A DNA stretch of 64,000 nt from Stappia taiwanensis (GTDB taxonomy: Bacteria; Pseudomonadota; Alphaproteobacteria; Rhizobiales; Stappiaceae), in the NCBI RefSeq assembly GCF_014635285.1, contig NZ_BMCR01000002.1:124001-188000 (forward strand), written 5' to 3'. Shown one piece after another: positions 43,594 to 52,530 of this stretch. Each line of letters begins with the position of its first letter. Position 1 is the first letter of the stretch. The position numbers were made by a program, and so were the translations under genes. A model generated the notes under the pieces. It did no database searches. It worked only from the letters and a program-made list of their open reading frames with translations, and was not told the DNA's origin.

Positions 43594-44052
43594 ATGACCG
43601 AACACACCCATTTCGCCCCGCGTACCAGCAAGACCGAGATCGAACTGGGCACGGCCTTCCAACCCAAGTTCGACGCCGATGGGCTGATCGCCTGTGTTGT
43701 CACTGATGCGGATGACGGCACCGTGCTGATGGTCGGCTACATGAACGCCGAAGCGCTGCGCCGGACCATCGACACCGGCGAGGCCTGGTACTGGAGCCGC
43801 TCGCGCCAGGAATACTGGAAAAAGGGCGGCACCTCCGGGCAGGTCCAGTCGGTGGTGGAACTCCTCACCGATTGCGATCAGGACGCGCTGGTCATGAAGG
43901 TGCGGGTCGCCGGCAATGGCGCCACCTGCCACGTGGGTTATCGCTCGTGCTTCTACCGCAAGGTGGTGCAAGGTCCGGACGGAGAACCCGCGCTGGAATC
44001 GACCGGCGCGCAGCGGGTCTACGATCCGGCGACCGTTTACGGCGCCGGCTGA
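43594..44052 (+). CDS. hisI: Phosphoribosyl-AMP cyclohydrolase
   Basis: HisI (152 aa) opens the purine ring of PR-AMP in histidine synthesis. [40 protein letters not shown], the metal-binding [12 protein letters not shown] region and [11 protein letters not shown] with conserved cysteines are complete. It follows folE on the same strand with a 26-base gap; co-transcription of folE-hisI is common in alphaproteobacteria. Confidence 0.96.
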   Translation: MTEHTHFAPRTSKTEIELGTAFQPKFDADGLIACVVTDADDGTVLMVGYMNAEALRRTIDTGEAWYWSRSRQEYWKKGGTSGQVQSVVELLTDCDQDALVMKVRVAGNGATCHVGYRSCFYRKVVQGPDGEPALESTGAQRVYDPATVYGAG

Positions 44053-44326
44053 TCGAGATCTGGCGCGCACGGCTGCTCGGCGTCAATCCACCAAAACGAT
44101 TGCCCCTCGGCTCTCCGATCCCGGCTCGGGGCCGGGATGACGCCGAGGCGCGGGGCAAGGACTGTTTTGCTCCTGACATCGCCTCACGCTCCGCGTCCTC
44201 CCTTACGTAAGCGCAAGCGAAGATCCGGGACCGGAGAGCCACCGCGTTTCCGCTCCGAACGCTTGAGAACGCGCGCTGGCCGGAGTTGCCCCGGCCGGCG
44301 CGACGCCCGGTCAGGTCATGGCCTGG

Positions 44327-44758
44327 TCAGGTCATGGCGATATAATTGCGCATGTCCTCCGCCTCACGCTCGATCTGCGCGATCCGGTGCTTGACCACAT
44401 CGCCGATGGACACCAGGCCCGCAAGCCTGCCGTCCTGCACCACCGGCACGTGGCGGAACCGCCCGCCGGTCATCCGCGCCATCACCGAGTTGACCGTCTC
44501 CTGCCCCTCGCAGGTCTCCACATTCTTCGTCATATAGGCCGACACCGGCTTGTCGAGCGCCTCGACTCCATCCTTCGACACCGCCCGGACCACGTCCCGC
44601 TCCGAGATGATGCCGACGATCCTATCCTTGTCGTCCGTGATCACGATGGCACCGATCCGCCGGGTGCAAAGAATGGCGCAGATCTCCCGCAAGGGTGTCG
44701 CCGGTTGCTCGGTGGTTACCTCACGCCCCTTCTCGTTCAGTATCGATGCGACCGTCAT
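44327..44758 (-). CDS. Tandem CBS-domain protein
   Basis: A 143-aa protein made of two CBS motifs (about residues 10-60 and 75-125), with IGAIVITDDKDRIVGIISER and FRHVPVVQDGRLAGLVSIGD as the adenosyl-ligand-binding loops. It lacks any attached effector domain and belongs to the stand-alone stress-sensor type (YtcB/HmcII-like). Adenine nucleotides are the likely ligand. Its partner is not evident from context. Confidence 0.88.
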   Translation of the reverse strand: MTVASILNEKGREVTTEQPATPLREICAILCTRRIGAIVITDDKDRIVGIISERDVVRAVSKDGVEALDKPVSAYMTKNVETCEGQETVNSVMARMTGGRFRHVPVVQDGRLAGLVSIGDVVKHRIAQIEREAEDMRNYIAMT

Positions 44759-44912
44759 ACGCGCCTCCTCGCCTGCTCCCCCCCGTTGCCGCGAACACCC
44801 GCATGCGAACAGGGCTCCAATGCCCCATCATGACAAATCTGCGTGCGTTCGCAATGCGCAAAGACCGCATTGGCGATGTGTATCGCGCGGGCCGGCGACA
44901 CGCGGGCGTCGC

Positions 44913-45683
44913 TCACCCGCGGCCGGCGCGCACCGGGTCGAACAGCCGGAACAGCAGGAAGCCGGCGAGAAAACCGCCGATATGCGCTTCCCAGGCGATG
45001 CTGCCGCCTTCTCCGGCGAGCGGCACCGACCACAGGCCGAACAAAAGATTGATGGCGAACCACACCCCCAGAAAGGCAATCACGCTGGGATTGGCGAGCG
45101 AGGCGACAAGCCCGGTCGCCGGCACCCGGTAGGCGGCCGCATCCGTGCGCCGTATCGCGCCAAGCGGCCCGCCCATCTGAAAGACGAACCGCGTCGCCGC
45201 CGCCATCTGGCCGGAGATCGCCGCCGAGGCGCCAATCATCGGCACCGCCTCGCCGAAATGCGCCAGAAGATGCACCAGTGCACCGGCAATCGCGCAGACC
45301 GCCGACAACAGGAGAAACCGCAAGGGGCCGAACCGGCGGGCCACCGCGCTGCCAAAGACGGTCATCCAGAGTACGTTGACGAACACATGCGACCAGCTTC
45401 CATGCAGGAAGGCGTAGGTCAGGAAGGTCCAGACATCGCCCGCCGCGCCGCCGGGCAGCGTCATCCCGCCCATCAGCGCCGGGTCGTAGCGGATCGGCAG
45501 GAAGGCGAAGGTGAGCAGCACCTCCCGCGACAGACCGATAGGCAACCAGCCATCGATGGCATGGATCGCGATCAGCAAGACGGCCAGCGCCGTCACCACG
45601 CCGGGAAGATTGAACACCGGCTCCGGCGCGTCGGGGCCAGCCGGTGCGGGCGGTTGCGGATCGGCGGAAACGGGATCGGTCAT
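44913..45683 (-). CDS. Rhomboid-family intramembrane serine protease
   Basis: A 256-aa membrane protein with about six transmembrane segments. The catalytic dyad is visible as MIGASAAISGQM (Ser) and WEAHIGGFLAGF (His), and WFTYAFLHGSWSH-like sequence (here TYAFLHGSWSHVFVNVLW) is the typical second helix. The ATG at 45683 is chosen because the longer reading would cover the divergent promoter region. The N-terminal 25 residues are Pro-rich and acidic. Substrates unknown. Confidence 0.9.
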   Translation of the reverse strand: MTDPVSADPQPPAPAGPDAPEPVFNLPGVVTALAVLLIAIHAIDGWLPIGLSREVLLTFAFLPIRYDPALMGGMTLPGGAAGDVWTFLTYAFLHGSWSHVFVNVLWMTVFGSAVARRFGPLRFLLLSAVCAIAGALVHLLAHFGEAVPMIGASAAISGQMAAATRFVFQMGGPLGAIRRTDAAAYRVPATGLVASLANPSVIAFLGVWFAINLLFGLWSVPLAGEGGSIAWEAHIGGFLAGFLLFRLFDPVRAGRG

Positions 45684-46037
45684 GGGCCTGCCTGAGAGCT
45701 GAGGACAGTCTCCCTTACGCAACTCCGCCGGGCCGATCAAGCCGGGGCCGTTCACCCGCCCCGTCGGCGGCCGCCTCCTCGCCCACGGTGCCCAACGGAC
45801 GGGCTCCCCGGATTTGCCGCCGTCTTCAAAGAGATAAGCGCCTCGGCCCGGCGCGAACCGGCCCAAGAGGCCATCTTCACCCTTCGTTAACCCTAACAAG
45901 GGGTTAAACGCCCCCTCTCCGCCCGGGCTGGCACGTCCCCTGCTTCGTAGAGCGGCAGAACCTCTTTCGTCCCGTTTGTTGTCCCGTTGCGGGACAGGCG
46001 GGGCGCAACAGACCGAAACTTCCGGGGGACAGGGACG
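45684..46037. other. Divergent intergenic region, rhomboid / PAS gene
   Basis: About 350 bases without a gene. It contains a TTAACCCT half-site (45887-45894, CtrA-like) and a perfect palindrome TGTCCCG-TTG-CGGGACA (45980-45996) with an extra GTCCCG half-site at 45969-45974. Both probably belong to the promoter of the PAS gene at 46038. Confidence 0.5.
45980..45996. promoter_or_regulatory. Palindromic operator-like site upstream of the PAS gene
   Basis: TGTCCCG-TTG-CGGGACA, a perfect seven-base inverted repeat 42-58 bases before the PAS start. The same arms with spacer CGA recur at 49899-49915 upstream of a different gene. It has the geometry of a dimeric regulator site; no known regulator was matched. 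Confidence 0.5.
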
Positions 46038-46691
46038 ATGAAACATCCAGTGACGCAACGGCTCTATGAATATTGGGACGGTCTGCGCGGTGCCCGCCCC
46101 GCCCCGGACCGCAGCGAGATCGAGCCGAGCCGGATCCGCAACATTCTCGGCGACACCTTCATTCTGGAGGTGCTGGGGCAGGACACCTATCGCTTCCGCC
46201 TTGCCGGCACCCGGCTGTGCGCGCTGCACTGCCGCGAGCTGAAAAACCGCAATATTCTGCGGGGTTGGTCCGAGGAAGACCATGAAGCGCTCAGCACCCT
46301 GCTGGCCGCGACCAGCGAGGATGCCGCCGCCGCCGTCATCGGCCTGACCGGCTACACCGAGCGCCGTCAATCGGTCGACATGGAAATGCTGCTGCTGCCG
46401 CTGCACATTCCCGGCGAGGGGTGCAGCCGGGTGCTCGGCTCCTGTGTCGCTTTGGAACAGCCCTACTGGGCCGGGATGCATCCGATCCTGTCGCAGACCA
46501 TCAGGAGCGTGCGCCTGTTGTGGCCGGACGAGCGGCCCGCCTTCCTCAGCACGTCCGCGCCGCAGTCGCACTTGCCCCGGTCCGGCGTCGTGCCCGCCGT
46601 CACCGCCGCCGAGGCGGCAAGCGCCATGCTCCCGACGTTCGGCGCCCGGCAGGTCCAGCATCTGACCGTGATCGACGGCGGCAAGCAGTAG
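46038..46691 (+). CDS. PAS-domain regulatory protein (PAS_5/DUF1457-like)
   Basis: A 217-aa cytoplasmic protein with one PAS-like fold. MKHPVTQRLYEYWDGLRGAR, IEPSRIRNILGDTFILEV and YRFRLAGTRLCALHCRELKN are typical of the alphaproteobacterial PAS_5 family. No kinase, GGDEF or HTH domain follows, so it may act by protein-protein contact. The ATG at 46038 follows GGGGGACAGGGACG. A palindromic site lies 42 bases upstream, and a PilZ gene follows 213 bases downstream. Confidence 0.82.
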   Translation: MKHPVTQRLYEYWDGLRGARPAPDRSEIEPSRIRNILGDTFILEVLGQDTYRFRLAGTRLCALHCRELKNRNILRGWSEEDHEALSTLLAATSEDAAAAVIGLTGYTERRQSVDMEMLLLPLHIPGEGCSRVLGSCVALEQPYWAGMHPILSQTIRSVRLLWPDERPAFLSTSAPQSHLPRSGVVPAVTAAEAASAMLPTFGARQVQHLTVIDGGKQ

Positions 46692-46904
46692 CGCCCCCTC
46701 ACCGGGAGTAGCCAGCGGGCCAGGCGTCCGCCGACCCTGGCACGGCAAGCGGCCAATCCCCCCTATCCCTTCCGAAGTGGTGGGTTGGCGTGCCTTGCGC
46801 GCCGGGCGATATTACCCTCTGTTAACCCTCCTTGCGTATTTTTGATCTCGCAGTGTCCGCGCGGTGCATCCTGCCGTTGGCACCGGGAACAAGGCTGACC
46901 ATGG

Positions 46905-47525
46905 ATGGCACACGCCACAGCAACACAACCTGACAAAGAGACGCCCGCCAAGCGGTTCGATCGACGCCGTCACAGCCGCGTCGCCGTCAATGTTCTCGGC
47001 CGTTTCATGCTGGAAGACCGGCGGGAGTATCCCTGTCAGGTCATCAACATGTCGCCCGGCGGCGCGGCCCTGATCGCTCCGGTCCAGGCGAAGCTCGGCG
47101 AGCGGGTGGTTGCCTATCTCGACCATATCGGCCGGATCGAGGGTGAGGTGGTGCGTGAGATCCAGGGCGGCTTCGCCATGCGCATCAACGCACCGCTGCG
47201 CAAGCGCGACAAGCTCGCCAATGTGCTGACCTGGCTGGCCAACCGCGACAGCCTCAATCTTGAGGAAGATCGCCGGCACGAGCGGTTCACGCCGAAGAAC
47301 CCGGTCACCCAGATCGTCCTGGCCGATGGCCGCAGCTACCGCTGCCGGATCGTCGACGTCTCCCTGTCCGGCGCCTCGCTCAAGGCAGAGGTCAAACCGG
47401 AGATCGGCATGTCGATCCAGCTCGGCAAGATGCGGGCCCGGGTCGTGCGCCATTTCGAGGATGGCATCGCCGTGGAATTCGCACATATCCAGAATCGGGA
47501 CCTCTTGGAGCAGCACATCTCCTGA
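46905..47525 (+). CDS. Two-domain PilZ protein (c-di-GMP receptor)
   Basis: A 206-aa soluble protein with two PilZ domains. The first has DRRRHSRVAVNV and INMSPGGAAL, the second EDRRHERFTP and VDVSLSGASL, matching the RxxxR and (D/N)xSxxG c-di-GMP-binding signatures. It is therefore a likely c-di-GMP receptor controlling motility or envelope polysaccharide. A TTAACCCT half-site lies about 80 bases upstream. The neighbouring PAS gene and BTLCP peptidase may belong to the same signalling context, which is inference. Confidence 0.88.
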   Translation: MAHATATQPDKETPAKRFDRRRHSRVAVNVLGRFMLEDRREYPCQVINMSPGGAALIAPVQAKLGERVVAYLDHIGRIEGEVVREIQGGFAMRINAPLRKRDKLANVLTWLANRDSLNLEEDRRHERFTPKNPVTQIVLADGRSYRCRIVDVSLSGASLKAEVKPEIGMSIQLGKMRARVVRHFEDGIAVEFAHIQNRDLLEQHIS

Positions 47526-48046
47526 GGCCCGCCAAGGCGTTTCTCCCCTGCGTTTCCCGCCAGCGCTTATCCCCGGTCGCCACAGCTGAGACCGCGATGC
47601 GCCAGAGCCGCCGTCTTGACGCAGAATTGGCACCGCCTGCCCGGATATTGTCCGGCGCCAGGAACAATTTTTCGAAAATTTGCACAGCCTTCCAGCTCCA
47701 CAAAACAGAGCGCGCACGCGCCTGACCGCCGGGAGATGGCCGCGCGCGGCCCTGCCCTGCCGCGACCCGGGATGTCATCGCGGCGGCGTCCGCCCCATGA
47801 CGTAAATCCGGCAATCCATTGATTCACAATATTTTTTAGAACCCGCGACGAACCCTGTGAGGCGCGTGCCGGCGCGGCCTCCCATTGCCATAAAAAATTG
47901 AGTCAAATTTTATTAAAATCAGAATTCAATTTGAATAAAACTTATCTCTACTTCTCGCGTACTTTGAACTAAATGCAATGACGCCGCTTAGATCGCGATA
48001 AAATCGAGAAAGACATAGTGAAGCCAGCCTTGGGGAGGGCTTCAAC
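47526..48046. other. AT-rich gene-free region upstream of BTLCP gene
   Basis: About 520 bases with no gene. From about 47820 to 48010 the base composition becomes markedly AT-rich against a GC-rich background, with an inverted repeat TCAAATT / AATTTGA (47903-47909 and 47928-47934). The AT-rich part ends at the BTLCP start and probably contains its promoter and binding sites for nucleoid proteins. Confidence 0.55.
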
Positions 48047-48664
48047 ATGAGAAACTCGAAATTCGCACTGACTTTTGCTTTTGCCGCCATGACACTCTGG
48101 GCCGCTGGAACCGCTCTCGCGGACCAAAGCACCGGCCGTTTCATGACCATTTCCGGCGGTGCCCGCGCTCCGGTCGGGCACACCGGGTTCTGTTCGGAAA
48201 ACCCGAGCGCCTGTCGCGGCGGCACGAACAAGCCCGTCGTCGTCAAGCTCGACCGCTCGCGCTGGGACGAACTTCTGGCGGTCAATGCCGAGGTGAACGA
48301 ACGGGTTCGTCCGGTCACCGACATCGAGCTGTTCGGCGTCGAGGAATACTGGACCTACCCGGACCGGGGCGCCGGTGACTGCGAAGAATATGTTCTTGAA
48401 AAGCAACGGGTTCTGAAGGCCCGAGGCTGGCCGGAAAGCGCTCTTCTGATCACCGTGGTCAAGGACACCAACAATGCGGGCCATGCGGTGCTGACCGTGC
48501 GGACCGATCAGGGCGACATCATCCTCGACAACCAGATGGAAGCGGTCCTTCCCTGGTATTCGGCCCCCTATCGCTTCGTCAAACGCCAATCGTCAACCAA
48601 CCCGGCCCGGTGGGCCGCGATCAGTGACGAGCGCGTCAGCACCGTGGCGAGCATCAGCGAATAA
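48047..48664 (+). CDS. Exported BTLCP (transglutaminase-like) cysteine peptidase
   Basis: A 205-aa exported protein. The signal peptide MRNSKFALTFAFAAMTLWAA ends near residue 26 (ALA-DQ). The bacterial transglutaminase-like cysteine proteinase family features are Cys112 in GAGDCEEYVLEK, His146 in NNAGHAVLTV and Asp161 in IILDNQ. This family includes LapG, which cuts adhesins under c-di-GMP control; here no adhesin or LapD-like gene is adjacent, so the substrate is unknown. The promoter region is unusually AT-rich. Confidence 0.9.
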   Translation: MRNSKFALTFAFAAMTLWAAGTALADQSTGRFMTISGGARAPVGHTGFCSENPSACRGGTNKPVVVKLDRSRWDELLAVNAEVNERVRPVTDIELFGVEEYWTYPDRGAGDCEEYVLEKQRVLKARGWPESALLITVVKDTNNAGHAVLTVRTDQGDIILDNQMEAVLPWYSAPYRFVKRQSSTNPARWAAISDERVSTVASISE

Positions 48665-48745
48665 GCACCCCGGAGGCGGCCCGGCCGCCACCGCTTCGAT
48701 ATCGACCCGGCCACGTCCCCTCCCCACCCCAATCGGGCCGGGTTG

Positions 48746-48773
48746 AAGAGCCGGTCCTTCGGGACCGGCTCTT
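48746..48773 (+). terminator. UUCG-loop terminator between convergent genes
   Basis: AAGAGCCGGTCC and GGACCGGCTCTT form a perfect twelve-base-pair stem closed by TTCG, a very stable tetraloop. It is followed on the plus strand by GTCTTG. It lies 82 bases after the BTLCP stop and 50 bases before the gamma-carbonic anhydrase stop, so it may serve both strands. Confidence 0.8.
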
Positions 48774-48823
48774 GTCTTGACTGGGGATTGACGGCCTGCA
48801 ACGTCCCGGTTTGCGACGACCGA

Positions 48824-49357
48824 TCAGGGGGTAACGGGCTGAAGGCCGGCCCGGTAGCGCCGCCAGTTGCGCACATAGCCGCGCGCGGATGCCGCCGTTC
48901 CTTCGCCCGACGGATCGTCAAGGGTCCGCACGACGCGGCCCGGCATGCCGACCACCAGGGAATTGTCGGGAATTTCCTTGCCTTCGGCGACCAACGCATT
49001 GGCGCCGATGATGCAGTTGCGGCCGATCCGGGCGCCGTTGAGCACGGTCGCGCCCATGCCCACCAGGCTGTTGTCGCCAATCGTGCAGCCATGCAGGATC
49101 GCCTTGTGGCCGACGGTGCAATTGCGGCCAATCGTCAGCGGATAGCCCATGTCCGTATGCAGAACGCAGCCGTCCTGGACATTCGATCCCGCGCCGATGG
49201 TGATCGCCTCATTGTCGCCGCGCAGCACCGCGCCGAACCAGACGCTGGCTTCCGCCTCCAGAATGACATTGCCGATCAGCACCGCATCCGGGGCGATCCA
49301 GTAGTCGCCCTCTTCGGGCAACGCCGGCTGGCGGTCATCGAGGCGGTAAAGCGGCAT
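48824..49357 (-). CDS. Gamma-class carbonic anhydrase-like hexapeptide protein
   Basis: A 177-aa left-handed beta-helix protein ([20 protein letters not shown] start). Repeated hexapeptides with [LIV]GxGxx pattern, the LHTDMG and VGHKAILHG segments with zinc-binding His, and [14 protein letters not shown] are characteristic of gamma-carbonic anhydrases of the CaiE/YrdA group. CO2 hydration is plausible but many family members lack activity. The ATG at 49357 gives the family length. Confidence 0.87.
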   Translation of the reverse strand: MPLYRLDDRQPALPEEGDYWIAPDAVLIGNVILEAEASVWFGAVLRGDNEAITIGAGSNVQDGCVLHTDMGYPLTIGRNCTVGHKAILHGCTIGDNSLVGMGATVLNGARIGRNCIIGANALVAEGKEIPDNSLVVGMPGRVVRTLDDPSGEGTAASARGYVRNWRRYRAGLQPVTP

Positions 49358-49421
49358 CGGGCAACTCCTCACGTCCGTGAAACTGACGAAATCTGGCCGG
49401 CACACCGCCCGCCAGCCGCCG

Positions 49422-49739
49422 TTATAGCAGAATGATGAGCGCCAGATGCATCACCAGCACCCCGGAGCAGACGCTCCACATTCCGGCGATGGTGGAGGAC
49501 GCAACCAGCCAGCCCAGCGGCCGCTGCTCGATCCGCCGGCCGCGAATCGCATGCCGCATGATGATAAAGGGCCCGGCGAAAAGGCACATCAGGCAGGTCG
49601 CCAGCCCTTTCAGCCAGGTCTCCACCGAAATCGAGAACCTCGGCGGCTCCCCCGTGACAAGCTGATAGAAGCTGCCGAGAATGCCGGCCGCCACAAAGCC
49701 GGCACACCCGATATAGGCGGCGATTGCCAATTCGCTCAT
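49422..49739 (-). CDS. Small inner-membrane protein of unknown function
   Basis: A 105-aa protein with three hydrophobic segments ([59 protein letters not shown]). No catalytic motif is visible. It resembles a conserved alphaproteobacterial membrane-protein family (DUF6949-type) by pattern, but I am not certain. A perfect CtrA box lies only 7 bases upstream of the ATG and could overlap its promoter or ribosome-binding site. Confidence 0.75.
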   Translation of the reverse strand: MSELAIAAYIGCAGFVAAGILGSFYQLVTGEPPRFSISVETWLKGLATCLMCLFAGPFIIMRHAIRGRRIEQRPLGWLVASSTIAGMWSVCSGVLVMHLALIILL

Positions 49740-49745
49740 CGCGCG

Positions 49746-49760
49746 TTAACCCCCCGTTAA
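49746..49760. promoter_or_regulatory. Perfect CtrA box immediately upstream of small membrane gene
   Basis: TTAA-CCCCCCG-TTAA matches TTAA-N7-TTAA exactly, and the plus-strand half-site continues as TTAACCAT, the classical CtrA half-site. It lies 7-21 bases before the ATG of the 105-aa membrane protein and more than 200 bases before the divergent gene at 49977. Confidence 0.6.
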
Positions 49761-49898
49761 CCATTCAGCAGGAATGCTTGATCAATTACGCTACGGGGGC
49801 TCCAGCAATTTGCGTGCCGGGCAGGTCGGACCGATAACGAACTGGTAACCATAAATGGCGAGCAACATGTCCCGCGTGACGTATCGTTGTGGGATCGA

Positions 49899-49915
49899 TG
49901 TCCCGCGACGGGACA
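49899..49915. promoter_or_regulatory. Second copy of the TGTCCCG-N3-CGGGACA palindrome
   Basis: TGTCCCG-CGA-CGGGACA, identical arms and spacer length to the site at 45980-45996, located 62-78 bases before the membrane-protein gene at 49977. A further GTCCCG half-site lies at 49869-49874. Likely the same regulator. Confidence 0.5.
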
Positions 49916-49976
49916 CGCGGCAAGGCGGGCGGATCAAGCGCCCTCCCGTTCGCGCTCGTCGCCCGGGAGGCGCCGC

Positions 49977-50696
49977 ATGATGCCTCTGACCCTTCCGGAA
50001 AGCACGGGGATGCGCGCTCGGCACTTCACGCCGATGGTCGTGGCGCTTGCGCTTGCCGGGGTCGCATTTCTGTTTCACATCATCGGCGGCTGGATCGCCT
50101 ATACGGGCGACAGCTCGCGCTGGAGCGGCAGCGCCGAAACCATTTCTCTGGAACTGGCGAATACCACGCTCAACGTCCCGGCCAACCTGATCCGCCATCC
50201 GGAGCAGCGCAAGCCCGGCGCGCGGCTCGACCGGCTCGACCTCGCCATGCTCTGGCCCTCCGGCGAAGGCTATTCGGCCGCGGCCGCCCGCGACTTCAGC
50301 AACACCGGCGATACCTCACCGGTGATTCTGGTCACCTTGCAGGCGGACGATCAGTCGATGGATACGGACGAGCGCTTCGCCCGGGTCCTGCGCTCGCTCG
50401 CCGCCGGCGAGGCGCTGCCCGGACCGGGCGGCCTGTCCCTGCTGCCCCTGTCCGGCGATGGCACCGCCGGAACCGATTTCGTCGCCCATACCACCACCGG
50501 CGCCAGCGGTCCGGCCTACGCGGCCCGCTGCTTCACACCGCGCGACAAGGCGCTGGCAGCCAATTGCGAAAGAACGGTACGGCTGGGAGAAGAGCTGCTG
50601 CTGACCTACCGGTTCCGCCAGGCCCATCTGGCGGATTGGCAGGCCCTGGACGCGCGCATTTCGGCGCTGGTGACGTCCTTCGGCGCGCCGCTCTGA
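49977..50696 (+). CDS. Single-pass membrane protein of unknown function
   Basis: A 239-aa protein with one N-terminal membrane helix (MVVALALAGVAFLFHIIGGW) and a periplasmic remainder of about 200 residues. The periplasmic part is mostly beta with a Cys pair (AARCFTPRDKALAANCERTV) that could form a disulfide. No family is recognised. The ATG at 49977 follows GGGAGG; the next codon is also ATG. Its promoter carries the TGTCCCG palindrome shared with the PAS gene. Confidence 0.75.
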   Translation: MMPLTLPESTGMRARHFTPMVVALALAGVAFLFHIIGGWIAYTGDSSRWSGSAETISLELANTTLNVPANLIRHPEQRKPGARLDRLDLAMLWPSGEGYSAAAARDFSNTGDTSPVILVTLQADDQSMDTDERFARVLRSLAAGEALPGPGGLSLLPLSGDGTAGTDFVAHTTTGASGPAYAARCFTPRDKALAANCERTVRLGEELLLTYRFRQAHLADWQALDARISALVTSFGAPL

Positions 50697-50815
50697 GCGG
50701 CACATCCCGCGCCTGAGCGTGGGGGGGGACACCTGAAAGCGACAATGTCGCCGGCGACGGCGGGCCGCCTCGTCGAGAAAGGCGAAACCCGCGCTGGTCG
50801 CAGGAAAAGACCCGA

Positions 50816-51031
50816 TCAGGCCTCTTCGAGATCGAATTCGAGAATGGCCATCTGGAAATTCCAGCTCAGGTCCTCATCCTCGTCATCCCGGTAGATCACA
50901 CCGATAAACTCATCGCCGATATAGACCTCGGCGGAATCGTCCTTCTTCGGACGCGCCCGGACAGTCAGCGTCGACAGTTCGAACTTCTTCTGCAGGTAAG
51001 CTTCGAGCTTGCGGATTTCGTCGGGCTTCAC
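50816..51031 (-). CDS. DUF3126-family small protein
   Basis: A 71-aa acidic soluble protein, KPDEIRKLEAYLQKKFELST onward, ending in MAILEFDLEEA. It matches the DUF3126 family of alphaproteobacteria, whose function is unknown. A GTG start at 51031 is chosen because CAGGAGG lies five bases upstream; the upstream ATG in the same frame overlaps that Shine-Dalgarno. It lies about 280 bases downstream of cysE in the cysE direction, an arrangement seen in relatives. Confidence 0.82.
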   Translation of the reverse strand: MKPDEIRKLEAYLQKKFELSTLTVRARPKKDDSAEVYIGDEFIGVIYRDDEDEDLSWNFQMAILEFDLEEA

Positions 51032-51311
51032 ATGCGCCTCCTGTTGCATCCTGGCCGCCGCAGCCTGGCGACGGCGCGAAAAGATCCGGACCCGGAGATC
51101 GGGCGGGCAAGCACCCTTGCGTCCCGATCGCGGCCAACTGATGGCCATCAAAGACAAGCGGCGATCCGAACGGGGATCGCCGCCTTGCCCGCGCTCGCGG
51201 ATAAGGGCCCGGCGCGTGACCGCACCCTACACATTCAAAAGGCGCTGCCAAGGCAAATGCCTTGCCTATCCCCACACCAACGGCGCGGCGGCAAAAGCCT
51301 CCCGCGCCGGG

Positions 51312-52151
51312 TCAGCTTTCCTTGCTCTCGCCGTTCTCGGCGATCAACTGGTTCATGGTCCGTGACGGCTCGTCGCAGCCCGCCTGCCCCACCACCCGTG
51401 CCGGCACCCCGGCCACGGTGGAGTTCGGCGGCACGTCGCTCAACACGACCGAGCCGGACGCCACCTTGGAGCAATGACCGATCTCCAGATTGCCCAGCAC
51501 CTTGGCACCCGCACCGATCAGAACGCCCGCGCGGATCTTCGGATGGCGATCGCCCCCCTCCTTGCCGGTGCCGCCCAGGGTCACGTTCTGCAGGATGGAG
51601 ACATTGTCTTCCAGCTGCGCCGTGGCGCCGATGACGATGCCCGTCGCATGGTCCATGAACACCCCGCGCCCGACCGGCACCGCCGGATGAATGTCGACCT
51701 GGAAGATCTCCGAGGAACGGCTTTGCAGGTAGAGGGCGAAATCCTTGCGCCCGCGCTGCCACAGCCAATGGGCCAGCCGATGTGTCTGCAGCGCGTGGAA
51801 GCCCTTGAAATAGAGCAACGGCTCCAGAAACCGCGTGCAGGCCGGATCACGATCATACACGGCAACCAGATCGACCCGGAAGGTGTCGGCGATCTCCGGC
51901 GCATCTGCCAAGGCCTCCAGGTAAGTCTGGCGGATCAACGACGGTGAAACCACCACGTGGCCGAGCCTGTCGGCAAGGCGGTGGACCACCGCCTCCTCCA
52001 GCCGGTCGTGGTTCAGAACCGTTTCATAGGCAAAGGACGCAAGCGCCGGCTCGCAATGAACCATCGCTTCGGCTTCGGCGCGCAGGCGCTCCCAAACAGG
52101 GTCATGGCGCGGCAACGTCGCCGCGTCCGTCAAAGGGGTGGATTGCGGCAT
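51312..52151 (-). CDS. cysE: Serine O-acetyltransferase
   Basis: CysE (279 aa) makes O-acetylserine for cysteine synthesis. The N-terminal helical domain (PVWERLRAEAEAMVHCEPAL) is followed by DPACTRFLEPLLYFKGFHAL and the left-handed beta-helix with FQVDIHPAVPVGRGVFMDHA and NVTLGGTGKEGGDRHPKI containing catalytic His and Asp. The ATG at 52151 gives family length. The C-terminal tail is longer than in E. coli and lacks the obvious terminal Ile used for binding cysteine synthase; it ends GESKES. Confidence 0.95.
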   Translation of the reverse strand: MPQSTPLTDAATLPRHDPVWERLRAEAEAMVHCEPALASFAYETVLNHDRLEEAVVHRLADRLGHVVVSPSLIRQTYLEALADAPEIADTFRVDLVAVYDRDPACTRFLEPLLYFKGFHALQTHRLAHWLWQRGRKDFALYLQSRSSEIFQVDIHPAVPVGRGVFMDHATGIVIGATAQLEDNVSILQNVTLGGTGKEGGDRHPKIRAGVLIGAGAKVLGNLEIGHCSKVASGSVVLSDVPPNSTVAGVPARVVGQAGCDEPSRTMNQLIAENGESKES

Positions 52152-52530
52152 ACTGGCCTCCTGTTCGCCGTCCCCGCGCTCTCGTTTCGCAGGCGGCGGG
52201 CCGTTCGCATTCTGGGACCGGCCCGCCCTGTCACGGCATGTCCGGTCCGACCTGTGATGTGTCGCAGCCGCCCTCGTGCCCCCTCTCAGGGACCGCCGGC
52301 GGGCCAGCAACGTTCAGCGGATGATATAGCGATTGCCCCCCAAATGACCATAGGTTCGCCCCGCCGGAAAATGGTATCAAGGCACTGGCGCCGTCCCGCT
52401 TCGGGATTTTCTCCCGCGCCAGACGCGCGCATCGGCGCCACCGGCACGGATGGACAACCCGGCTTCGGGCTGACAAAACCACCATTGCGTGTATTTTCGC
52501 CGACACTGCAGCCACATGACTGGAGGAACC
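52152..52530. other. Divergent intergenic region, cysE / crotonase
   Basis: A 379-base interval between the divergent cysE and crotonase genes. It must hold both promoters. I found no convincing gene, palindrome or terminator within it. Confidence 0.4.
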
